Of a stretch of 63,809 bases of DNA, positions 26,306-33,464 are shown piece by piece. A model generated the notes under the pieces. It ran no database searches. It saw nothing but the letters and a program-made list of their open reading frames with translations, and had not been told where the DNA came from. This stretch comes from Collinsella aerofaciens. Lineage in GTDB: Bacteria; Actinomycetota; Coriobacteriia; Coriobacteriales; Coriobacteriaceae. How positions within the stretch are numbered: position 1 is the stretch's first letter; each line of letters opens with the position of its first letter. A program made the position numbers and the translations under genes. The stretch covers positions 1-63,809 of the forward strand of contig RQCP01000053.1 in NCBI GenBank assembly GCA_008668235.1. Reading direction: 5' to 3'.

Positions 26306-26393
26306 CCAGGCACCCGACCTCGCCGTTCAACCGTGCGGCCATGACCCATTAGGTCAATGGCCACACGGTTTCTCGGCGATCTCGGGCACCTGG
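26306..26393. repeat. Long imperfect palindrome in the nan operon
   Basis: Bases 26306-26325 are complementary to 26374-26393 at 16 of 20 positions, and within them 26329-26346 pair with 26352-26370 with one mismatch and one bulge around a CATTA loop. The whole 88 bases can fold into one hairpin in DNA or RNA. There is no T run after it, so it is not an ordinary terminator. It sits between the nanA-like gene and the ROK kinase gene. Confidence 0.8.
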
Positions 26394-26471
26394 AAAACCT
26401 TTACCGCGCTGTGACGGCTAGCCTGACGGCGCATTTCCTGTAGTTGTTTTTTATCTCCTAAGGAGAGCGAC

Positions 26472-27437
26472 ATGGAGAACAAGTACGTCTGCTCTGTCGA
26501 TATCGGCGGAACTAAGATCGCGACTGCCATCATGGAGTACCCGGCTGACGGTAGTGTGCCCCATCCCGTTTTTGAGGCCGAGGTTCCTACCGAGGCCCAG
26601 GAGGGTGGCGAGGCCGTCTTCCAGCGTATCGAGGCGTCCATCAAGGCCGCTCTTGAGGCGAATCCCGATGTAGAGGTCCTCGGTGTCGGTATCGGTGCCG
26701 CAGGCGTCGTCGATCCCAAGACGGGCGCCATCGCGTATGCCAACGAGATCATGCCCGGCTGGTCCGGCGTCCAGTTGGGGCCGCGTCTGCGCGAGGACCT
26801 CGGTCTTCCCGTTGCCGTTGTGGGCGATGTGCAGGCTCATGCTCTGGGCGAGGCCCACTGGGGTGTCGGCAAGGGCAAGTTCTCTGTCTTGTGTCTGGGC
26901 ATCGGTACGGGCATCGGCGGCGCATATGTCGAGAACGGCCGCGTGATGCAGGGCTTCCATGGTGCTGCCGGCCATATGGGCCACATCGAGTGCTCGGCTG
27001 CCGCCGGCATTCCCTGCGCCTGCGGGCGTTCCGGTCATCTTGAGTCGGTTGCTTCGGGCACTTCCATTGGTCGTATGTACGATGAGCGCTTTGGCCGCGT
27101 CGACCCCAGCCGTCCTTCGGTCGGTCGCGATGTGAACGACCTGTGCCGCGCGGGCGACGCAAGGGCGACCGAGGTCATCCACGATGCCGGCTTTGCTCTG
27201 GGTGCCAGTTTAGGCTCGCTCGCGAACATCTTGGATCCCGAGGTCATCGTGCTTTCGGGCGGTGTGATTCACCAGGGTCCCGATTGGCGCTCGCAGACGT
27301 GGAAGGATTCGGTGCACGAGGGCTATGCCAGCCAGGCGCTCGATCCGCTTCAGGACACGCCGATTCTCATCGGTTCTCTGGAGGGCGACGCGCCGCTCAT
27401 CGGTGCCGCCGAACACCTTCTTGCGTCGTTGAAGTAA
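26472..27437 (+). CDS. nanK: ROK-family sugar kinase, probable N-acetylmannosamine kinase
   Basis: A cytoplasmic kinase of the ROK family, here likely phosphorylating N-acetylmannosamine made by the lyase. The 321-residue protein has the ATP-binding DIGGTKIA at the N-terminus, the second phosphate loop IGTGIGGAYV, the ROK zinc site region AGHMGHIECS with CACGRSGHLES (the last cysteine of the common C-x-C-G-x-x-G-C form is histidine) and a C-terminal LSGGVIHQGPD. The substrate is inferred from the neighbours; ROK kinases for other sugars are very similar. AAGGAG lies before the ATG. A hairpin follows the stop and nanE begins 70 bases downstream. Confidence 0.83.
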   Translation: MENKYVCSVDIGGTKIATAIMEYPADGSVPHPVFEAEVPTEAQEGGEAVFQRIEASIKAALEANPDVEVLGVGIGAAGVVDPKTGAIAYANEIMPGWSGVQLGPRLREDLGLPVAVVGDVQAHALGEAHWGVGKGKFSVLCLGIGTGIGGAYVENGRVMQGFHGAAGHMGHIECSAAAGIPCACGRSGHLESVASGTSIGRMYDERFGRVDPSRPSVGRDVNDLCRAGDARATEVIHDAGFALGASLGSLANILDPEVIVLSGGVIHQGPDWRSQTWKDSVHEGYASQALDPLQDTPILIGSLEGDAPLIGAAEHLLASLK

Positions 27438-27454
27438 ACGTATCTTCTGTAGGA

Positions 27455-27483
27455 GCCTCCCGAGACAACACGCCTCGGGAGGC
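27455..27483 (+). terminator. Intercistronic hairpin before nanE
   Basis: GCCTCCCGAG and CTCGGGAGGC form a perfect 10-bp stem with a nine-base loop. The following TGTTCTG is poor in T, so it may only attenuate or protect the transcript. Confidence 0.55.
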
Positions 27484-27507
27484 TGTTCTGAGAAAGGTTG
27501 CAGCCTT

Positions 27508-28194
27508 ATGACCGTCGATCCTTTGATTCAATCCCTGAAGGGCAAGCTCGTCGTGAGCGTTCAGGCGTATATGGGCGAGCCGCTTCGTACGCCAGAGACC
27601 ATGGCTCAAATGTCTCGTGCTTGCGAGCTCGGCGGCGCCGCCGCCATTCGCTGCCAGGGCCTTGCCGACATTGCCGCCATTAAGGGTCGCTGTGAGGTTC
27701 CTGTTATCGGCCTGTGGAAGGATGGGCACGAGGGCGTTTACATCACGCCGACGCTGCGTCACGCTCGCGCCTGCGTTGCTGCGGGTGCCGATATCGTGGC
27801 GATCGACGCCACCGATCGTCCGCGTCCCGACGGCAAGTCGGTCGAGGATACCTTCCGCCCGCTGCACGAGGAGGGTGTGCTCCTGATGGCGGATTGTGCC
27901 ACCATCGAGGACATTCGCCGTGCGGTTGATATGGGCTTCGACCTTGTATCTACCACGCTTTCTCACGGTGTCGCTGCCATCGACTGCACCATGGCCGATG
28001 GCCCCGACCTGCCGCTCCTGCGTCAGGCGACCGAGGAATTCCCCGGTCTTCCCATCATCTGCGAGGGCCGCGTGCACACGCCCGAGGAGGCTCGCGCCGC
28101 GATCGATGCTGGCGCCTGGGCCGTTGTCGTCGGCACCGCCATCACGCACCCCACGAGTATTACAAGTTGGTTCAAGGCTGCGCTTGAGGCGTAA
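27508..28194 (+). CDS. nanE: N-acylglucosamine-6-phosphate 2-epimerase
   Basis: NanE converts N-acetylmannosamine 6-phosphate into N-acetylglucosamine 6-phosphate, joining sialic-acid breakdown to amino-sugar metabolism. The 228-residue TIM-barrel protein has the characteristic opening SVQAYMGEPLRTPETMAQM, GGAAAIRCQG, the catalytic lysine in VIGLWKDGHEGVYITPT, ADIVAIDATDRPRP, LMADCATIED and CEGRVHTPEEA...VVVGTAIT. This is the gene that most firmly marks the cluster as sialic-acid catabolic. Start is the ATG at 27508 after GAAAGG. nagA and nagB are not in the window and must be elsewhere if the pathway is complete. Confidence 0.92.
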   Translation: MTVDPLIQSLKGKLVVSVQAYMGEPLRTPETMAQMSRACELGGAAAIRCQGLADIAAIKGRCEVPVIGLWKDGHEGVYITPTLRHARACVAAGADIVAIDATDRPRPDGKSVEDTFRPLHEEGVLLMADCATIEDIRRAVDMGFDLVSTTLSHGVAAIDCTMADGPDLPLLRQATEEFPGLPIICEGRVHTPEEARAAIDAGAWAVVVGTAITHPTSITSWFKAALEA

Positions 28195-28245
28195 GACAGG
28201 CCTCGTATCCGCTTGGGGCGGTATACTCAATAAAGGCAATTGATC

Positions 28246-28281
28246 GCGCGGGATCCGCTGGCCGGGTCCCGCGCTTGTTTT
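28246..28281 (+). terminator. Terminator at the end of the nan operon
   Basis: GCGCGGGATCC pairs with GGGTCCCGCGC (one G-T pair) and is followed by TTGTTTT. It ends directly before the AGGAGG ribosome site of rapZ. A TATACT at 28222-28227 lies upstream of it and could start a rapZ transcript, in which case the hairpin might also act as an attenuator. Confidence 0.7.
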
Positions 28282-28292
28282 AGGAGGCACAC

Positions 28293-29213
28293 ATGCAAAA
28301 GGGAGATGCCATGGATGCGGCGGAGCGCTCGGAGCGCATCCCCGATATCGTCATCATCACCGGAATGTCCGGATCGGGCCGCACGCAGGCCATGCACGTG
28401 TTCGAGGACATGGGCTATTTTTGCATCGATAATCTGCCTCCGCGTCTTATCGCCCAGCTTGCCGAGCTCGTCGGCATCAATACGGGCGTGGGCAGGCATC
28501 TCGCCGTCACCTGCGATTTGCGTAGCCAGGGCTTGTTCGATGAGCTGCTCGATGCGGTCGCCGCGCTCGAAGAGCACGAGATGAGCTGCGACATCGTGTT
28601 CCTGGAGGCTTCTGACGAGGTACTGATTCGTCGCTACAGCGAAAATCGCCGCCGTCATCCCATTGCCAAACCGGGGGAGACTACGGCCGATGCGATTCAG
28701 CGCGAGCGCCTGCAGCTGCAGGGTGTGCGCGATCGAGCCGATATGATTATCGACACGAGCCGTCTGCGCACCTCTGCGCTGCGCAACAAGCTGCGTATGG
28801 CATTTTCCGAGTTGTCCGACCAGCAGCTCATGGACGTTCACGTGTTCTCGTTTGGCTTTAAGCACGGTATGCCCGTCGAGGCGGACATTATGATCGACGT
28901 TCGCTTCCTGCCCAATCCGTTCTACGATCCCGAGATGCGCACCATGACCGGTCTCGATAAGAAAGTCTCTGACTTTGTTTTGGACCATCCCAAGACCCAG
29001 GAGTTCTGGAAGGCTTGGACGCAGCTGCTCGATACGGTCATGCCCGGCTATATCGCGGAGGGCAAGCCACAGCTTTCTATTGCCATCGGCTGCACGGGCG
29101 GTCAACACCGCAGCGTTGCCATCGCCGAGGCCACGGCACGTTATTTGGAAGGCGCCCAATATCACGTGAGCATTTCCCATCGCGACCTGTCGCGCGCCAA
29201 CACGAAAGCATAG
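28293..29213 (+). CDS. rapZ: RapZ/YvcJ-family nucleotide-binding protein
   Basis: RapZ proteins bind nucleotides and, in E. coli, guide RNase E to small RNAs controlling glucosamine-6-phosphate synthase; actinobacterial members have a less certain role. The 306-residue protein has the P-loop GMSGSGRT (24-31), FLEASDEVLIRRYSENRRRHP, HVFSFGFKHGMP, DVRFLPNPF and the C-terminal AIGCTGGQHRSVAIAE. AGGAGG precedes the ATG. It is followed six bases later by whiA. In many Gram-positive genomes yvcK stands between rapZ and whiA; it is absent here. Confidence 0.95.
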   Translation: MQKGDAMDAAERSERIPDIVIITGMSGSGRTQAMHVFEDMGYFCIDNLPPRLIAQLAELVGINTGVGRHLAVTCDLRSQGLFDELLDAVAALEEHEMSCDIVFLEASDEVLIRRYSENRRRHPIAKPGETTADAIQRERLQLQGVRDRADMIIDTSRLRTSALRNKLRMAFSELSDQQLMDVHVFSFGFKHGMPVEADIMIDVRFLPNPFYDPEMRTMTGLDKKVSDFVLDHPKTQEFWKAWTQLLDTVMPGYIAEGKPQLSIAIGCTGGQHRSVAIAEATARYLEGAQYHVSISHRDLSRANTKA

Positions 29214-29219
29214 GTCTGC

Positions 29220-30149
29220 ATGTCGTTTACCGCCGAGGTGCGTGACGAGCTCGCGCGCTGCGAACCCGAATGTGAATACTGCGACTTGTCGACGCTTGCC
29301 GCCCTCACGCGCGTGAGCGGTACGCTCTCGCTTACCGGCTCTGGGCAGTATCGTTTGACGGTTGCGACTGAGACGGGAGCCGTCGCGCGCACGATGATCA
29401 CGCTGACGCATCGTATCCTTAAGCTCAAAACGGAGTTCACCGTCCGTAAATCTGTATTGCATAAGGTTCGAAACTACCTCATCACCTTGCCTGATCAGCC
29501 CGATTTGGATAAGGCTCTGGTGCTGCTGGGCATTCTCGACCGTAGGGGAGGGCTCGTCGCAGGTGTGCCGCGTCACATTGTCGCCCGTCCTTGCTGTAGA
29601 CTTGCCTATATCCGCGGCGCGCTCATCGCGGGCGGCTTCGTGGCCGATCCACGCGGCGATTTTCATTTGGAGATTGCTGTGCAGGGCGAGCAATATGCCA
29701 AGGGGCTTTGCGATCTGTTGGAGCAGATTGGGGTCCATGCTCGTGTTAATGCACGGCGGGGGTCATATGCCGTGTACATTAAGAGCGCCGAGGAAATCGA
29801 GCATCTATTAAAGCTGATTGGCGCCAAGCGCAGCGTTGCCGAGATTGAGGAGGCGCGCGCGGTCAAGTTGGTTAAGAACGATGTGAACCGTCGCGTGAAT
29901 GCCGAGCTCGCCAACCAGACCAGAAGCGCCGGTGCTGCCCAACATCAGCTTGCGCTTATCGATGAGCTCGAGCAGCGTGGCCTTCGCGATGCGCTTCCGG
30001 ATGCCTTGGCGGTCTTTTGCGACCTGCGCGAGCGCTATCCCGATCTGTCGCTGCGTGATTTGGGGGAGATGGCTGACCCTCCCTTGTCGAAGTCTGCCCT
30101 GTACCATCGCGTTTTGAGGCTTGAAAAGCTCATTGAAGCAAACAGGTAG
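29220..30149 (+). CDS. whiA: DNA-binding protein WhiA
   Basis: WhiA is a conserved Gram-positive transcription factor needed for sporulation in Streptomyces and linked to cell division and chromosome behaviour elsewhere. The 309-residue protein has the degenerate LAGLIDADG fold at the N-terminus (SFTAEVRDELA, RGALIAGGFVADPRGDFHLEI) and the C-terminal helix-turn-helix (LRERYPDLSLRDLGEMADPPLSKSALYHRV). It follows rapZ closely, consistent with one transcript. The downstream 190 bases before gap hold a separate promoter region. Confidence 0.96.
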   Translation: MSFTAEVRDELARCEPECEYCDLSTLAALTRVSGTLSLTGSGQYRLTVATETGAVARTMITLTHRILKLKTEFTVRKSVLHKVRNYLITLPDQPDLDKALVLLGILDRRGGLVAGVPRHIVARPCCRLAYIRGALIAGGFVADPRGDFHLEIAVQGEQYAKGLCDLLEQIGVHARVNARRGSYAVYIKSAEEIEHLLKLIGAKRSVAEIEEARAVKLVKNDVNRRVNAELANQTRSAGAAQHQLALIDELEQRGLRDALPDALAVFCDLRERYPDLSLRDLGEMADPPLSKSALYHRVLRLEKLIEANR

Positions 30150-30194
30150 TTTGAAGTATCGACTTATATACGGATTTAGCTGCTATTTTAGTAT

Positions 30195-30208
30195 TTAAAA
30201 CGTTTTAA
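30195..30208. promoter_or_regulatory. Perfect 14-base palindrome upstream of gap
   Basis: TTAAAACGTTTTAA is a perfect dyad with a central CG, a layout typical of LacI-family (CcpA-like) operators. Its core recurs over the -35 of the sialic-acid operon. It lies about 130 bases before the gap start codon. The regulator is not in the window. Confidence 0.5.
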
Positions 30209-30264
30209 CGTAAATTTGATTTTCAATTTCGAGCATTCTCGTGAAATTCAAGTCAAAAAAAAGG

Positions 30265-30270
30265 TATATT
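30265..30270 (+). promoter_or_regulatory. Candidate -10 of the gap promoter
   Basis: TATATT lies in an AT-rich stretch 70 bases before the gap start codon. No convincing -35 is visible, so the assignment is tentative. Confidence 0.4.
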
Positions 30271-30342
30271 AGGCGAGTGGTTAGTTTGTGGGCCTCAACG
30301 GCGGGCGCTGTAGCTCGCGGGGGCCTTACGAAAGGAGACACA

Positions 30343-31368
30343 ATGGCAGTAAAGGTTGCTATTAACGGCTTCGGTCGCATCGGTCGTCTGGCTTTCCGTC
30401 AGATGTTCGGTCATGAGGGCTCCGAGATCGTCGCTATCAACGACCTCACCTCTCCCGATATGCTCGCTTACCTGCTGAAGTACGACTCCACGCAGGGCAA
30501 CTACGCTCGCGATCACGAGGTCGTTGCTGGCGAGGATTCCATCACCGTTGACGGCAAGGAGATCAAGATCTACAAGGAGGCCGACGCCAACAACCTGCCT
30601 TGGGGCGACCTTGACGTCGACGTCGTTCTCGAGTGCACCGGCTTCTACACCAGCAAGGCTAAGGCTCAGGCCCACATCAACGCTGGCGCCAAGAAGGTCG
30701 TCATCTCCGCTCCGGCCGGCAGCGATCTGCCCACCATCGTGTACAACGTCAACCATGAGACGCTGACCGCTGAGGACAACATCATCTCCGCTGCTTCCTG
30801 CACCACCAACTGCCTCGCCCCGATGGCCAAGGGTCTGAACGACTTCGCTCCCATCGTGTCCGGCATCATGACCACCATCCACGCCTTCACCGGCGACCAG
30901 ATGCCGCTCGACGGCCCGCAGCGCAAGGGCAACTTCCGTCGCTCCCGCGCCTGCTCCGAGAACATCGTCCCGAACACCACGGGCGCTGCCAAGGCCATCG
31001 GCCTGGTTCTCCCCGAGCTCAACGGCAAGCTCATCGGTGCCGCCCAGCGCGTCCCGACGCCGACCGGCTCGCTGACCAACCTTTACGCCGTCGTTGACAA
31101 GAAGGTCACCGTCGACGAGGTCAACGCTGCCATGAAGGCCTACGCCGAGACCATCCCCGAGACCTTCGCCTACAACGAGGACCAGATCGTCTCCCGCGAC
31201 ATCGTCGGCGAGACCCACGGCTCCATCTTCGACGCCACTCAGACCATGTGCTCTGACCTCGGCAACGGCCAGACCCTCGTTCAGGTCACCTCTTGGTACG
31301 ACAACGAGAACTCCTACACCTCTCAGATGGTCCGCACCATCAAGTACTTCGAGAAGTTAGTTGCTTAA
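30343..31368 (+). CDS. gap: Glyceraldehyde-3-phosphate dehydrogenase, type I
   Basis: This glycolytic enzyme oxidises glyceraldehyde 3-phosphate to 1,3-bisphosphoglycerate with NAD. The 341-residue protein has the NAD-binding start VAINGFGRIGRLAFR, the catalytic cysteine in SAASCTTNCLAP, the P-site TGAAKAIGLVLPELNGKL and the C-terminal SWYDNENSYTSQMV. Aspartate-like usage in the NAD loop (INDLTSPDM) fits an NAD-dependent enzyme. AAAGGAG precedes the ATG at 30343; the frame opens earlier but in the promoter region. Codon bias is extreme, as for a very abundant protein. A terminator follows. Confidence 0.98.
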   Translation: MAVKVAINGFGRIGRLAFRQMFGHEGSEIVAINDLTSPDMLAYLLKYDSTQGNYARDHEVVAGEDSITVDGKEIKIYKEADANNLPWGDLDVDVVLECTGFYTSKAKAQAHINAGAKKVVISAPAGSDLPTIVYNVNHETLTAEDNIISAASCTTNCLAPMAKGLNDFAPIVSGIMTTIHAFTGDQMPLDGPQRKGNFRRSRACSENIVPNTTGAAKAIGLVLPELNGKLIGAAQRVPTPTGSLTNLYAVVDKKVTVDEVNAAMKAYAETIPETFAYNEDQIVSRDIVGETHGSIFDATQTMCSDLGNGQTLVQVTSWYDNENSYTSQMVRTIKYFEKLVA

Positions 31369-31405
31369 TTTAGCTTTTAGCGAATAGCTCGTTGAGCGTC
31401 TAAAG

Positions 31406-31452
31406 AAGGGCGCGGCCTTATAGGGCTTACACCCTAGGGTCGCGCCCTTTTT
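31406..31452 (+). terminator. Terminator after gap
   Basis: AAGGGCGCGGCC pairs with GGTCGCGCCCTT (one G-T pair), with an inner TAGGG/CCCTA stem, and is followed by TTTT. It lets gap be expressed apart from pgk. Confidence 0.85.
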
Positions 31453-31508
31453 ATAAGAAATCGTCTGCCGTAATGGGAGGCAGACACGTACGAAAGGTAG
31501 AAGCAAAC

Positions 31509-32699
31509 ATGGCCTTTACCAAGAAGACCGTCCGCGACATCGATGTCGACGGAAAGCGCGTTCTCGTCCGCGTTGACTTTAACGTGCCTATCAAGGATGG
31601 CGTCGTTGGCGACACCACCCGTATCAAGGCTGCCCTGCCCACCATCAACTACCTCGTTGAGCACAACGCTCGCGTCATCCTCATGAGCCACCTCGGCCGT
31701 CCCGAGGGCACCGGCTTCCAGCCCGAGCTGTCCCTCGAGCCCGTCGCCAAGAAGCTCGCTGAGCTCTCTGGTCTCGACGTTGCCTTTGTCGCTGACACCT
31801 ACGGCGAGAAGGCTGCTGAGGCTGTCGCCGCCGTCGAGCCGGGTAAGGTCCTCGTTCTCGAGAACGTCCGTTTTGACAAGCGTGAGAAGAAGAACGATCC
31901 CGAGATCGCCAAGAAGCTCGCTTCCTATGGTGACGTCTTCGTTCTCGATGCCTTCGGCACCGCTCACCGCGCCCAGGGTTCCGTCGTGGGCCCCGCCGCT
32001 TACCTGCCTGCCGTCGCTGGCTTCCTGCTCGAGAAGGAGGTCGACACGCTGACTGGCATCTTCGCCGAGCCCGAGCGCCCCTTCGTCGCCATCGTCGGCG
32101 GTTCCAAGGTTTCCTCCAAGATCGGCGTTCTCGATCACCTCATCGACTCCGCTGACACCCTGATCATCGGTGGCGGCATGGCCTACACCTTCTTCCTGGC
32201 TCAGGGCCTGTCCGTCGGTCAGTCCCTCAAGGAAGAGGACTGGGTCGAGCGCGCCGGCGAGATGCTTAAGAAGGCCGAGGAGAAGGGCGTCAAGATCCTG
32301 CTCCCCATCGACAACCGCGTTGCCGATCACTTTGGCGAGGACGCTGTCCCCGAGGTTGTCGCTTCCGACGCTATCCCCGACGATCGTGAGGGCATGGACA
32401 TCGGTCCTAAGACCGAGGAGCTCTACGCCGAGGCTGTCAAGGGCGCCAAGACCGTGTTCTGGAATGGCCCCATGGGCGTCTTCGAGTTCGACAACTTCGC
32501 TCACGGCACCCAGGCTATCGCCGAGGCTGTCGCCGAGGCCGATTGCACCTCGATTATCGGCGGTGGCGACTCCGTCGCAGCTGTCAACAAGTTCAACCTG
32601 GCCGACAAGATGAGCTGGATCTCCACCGGTGGTGGCGCTTCCATGGAGCTCGTCGAGGGTAAGGCCCTGCCCGGAGTGGAGGCGCTTCTCGATGCCTAA
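31509..32699 (+). CDS. pgk: Phosphoglycerate kinase
   Basis: Pgk makes ATP from 1,3-bisphosphoglycerate. The 396-residue protein shows RVDFNVPIKDG, the ILMSHLGRPEG substrate loop, LENVRFDKREKKNDPE, the hinge region VGGSKVSSKI, WNGPMGVFEF and the ATP-contacting GGGDSVAAV. Start at 31509 is set by AAAGG upstream. Its end overlaps tpiA by 8 bases, so pgk and tpiA are translationally coupled, with gpmI following after five bases. Confidence 0.98.
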   Translation: MAFTKKTVRDIDVDGKRVLVRVDFNVPIKDGVVGDTTRIKAALPTINYLVEHNARVILMSHLGRPEGTGFQPELSLEPVAKKLAELSGLDVAFVADTYGEKAAEAVAAVEPGKVLVLENVRFDKREKKNDPEIAKKLASYGDVFVLDAFGTAHRAQGSVVGPAAYLPAVAGFLLEKEVDTLTGIFAEPERPFVAIVGGSKVSSKIGVLDHLIDSADTLIIGGGMAYTFFLAQGLSVGQSLKEEDWVERAGEMLKKAEEKGVKILLPIDNRVADHFGEDAVPEVVASDAIPDDREGMDIGPKTEELYAEAVKGAKTVFWNGPMGVFEFDNFAHGTQAIAEAVAEADCTSIIGGGDSVAAVNKFNLADKMSWISTGGGASMELVEGKALPGVEALLDA

Positions 32700-33459
32700 T
32701 CGCACCCTTCTTATCGCTGGTAACTGGAAGATGAACAACGACGTCGCCGAGGCCGCCAAGCTCGCCGACGAGCTGGCTCAGGCTCTGCCCGAGGTTCCGG
32801 CTGGCGTCGAGGTGCTCGTCTGCCCTCCGACCATCGACATCACCACGGTTCATGACCGCATTCAGGCTGCCCCCATCGCCCTCGGTGCACAGAACGTGTA
32901 CTGGGAGGCCAAGGGTGCCTTCACCGGTGAGTCCTCTTGCGACATGCTCAAGTCCGCTGGCTGCACCTACTGCATCATCGGTCACTCTGAGCGTCGCGAC
33001 TACTTCCACGAGACCGACGAGGATCAGAACATGAAGGCCAAGGCCCTCGTTGCCGCAGGTCTTGTTCCCGTCTTCTGCTGCGGCGAGTCCCTTGAGGTCC
33101 GCGAGGCTGGCACCTATGTCGAGCACGTCGTGAACCAGGTCAAGGCTGGCCTTGCTGGTCTTGAGATCACCTGCCCCAAGCAGGTCGTCGTGGCCTACGA
33201 GCCCATCTGGGCCATCGGCACCGGCAAGACCGCTACCGCCGAGGACGCTCAGGAGGTCTGCGGCGCTATCCGTGAGACCCTCAAGGAGATGTTCGGCGAG
33301 GAGCTCGCTAACGGCATCCGCGTTCTCTATGGTGGCTCTGCCAAGCCCGGCAACATCGCTGAGCTCGTCGCCAAGCCCGACGTTGACGGCGCCCTCGTGG
33401 GCGGCGCTTCGCTCAAGGCTGCCGACTTCGCCTCTATGGTCGTCAAGGCAGGCGAGTAG
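32692..33459 (+). CDS. tpiA: Triosephosphate isomerase
   Basis: TpiA interconverts dihydroxyacetone phosphate and glyceraldehyde 3-phosphate. The 255-residue TIM barrel has the catalytic lysine in AGNWKMN, the histidine in IIGHSERR, the glutamate in VVAYEPIWAIGTGKTA and the C-terminal phosphate loops LYGGSAKPGN and GALVGGASL. The ATG lies inside the last codons of pgk, overlapping by 8 bases. Confidence 0.98.
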   Translation: MPNRTLLIAGNWKMNNDVAEAAKLADELAQALPEVPAGVEVLVCPPTIDITTVHDRIQAAPIALGAQNVYWEAKGAFTGESSCDMLKSAGCTYCIIGHSERRDYFHETDEDQNMKAKALVAAGLVPVFCCGESLEVREAGTYVEHVVNQVKAGLAGLEITCPKQVVVAYEPIWAIGTGKTATAEDAQEVCGAIRETLKEMFGEELANGIRVLYGGSAKPGNIAELVAKPDVDGALVGGASLKAADFASMVVKAGE

Positions 33460-33464
33460 GACAT

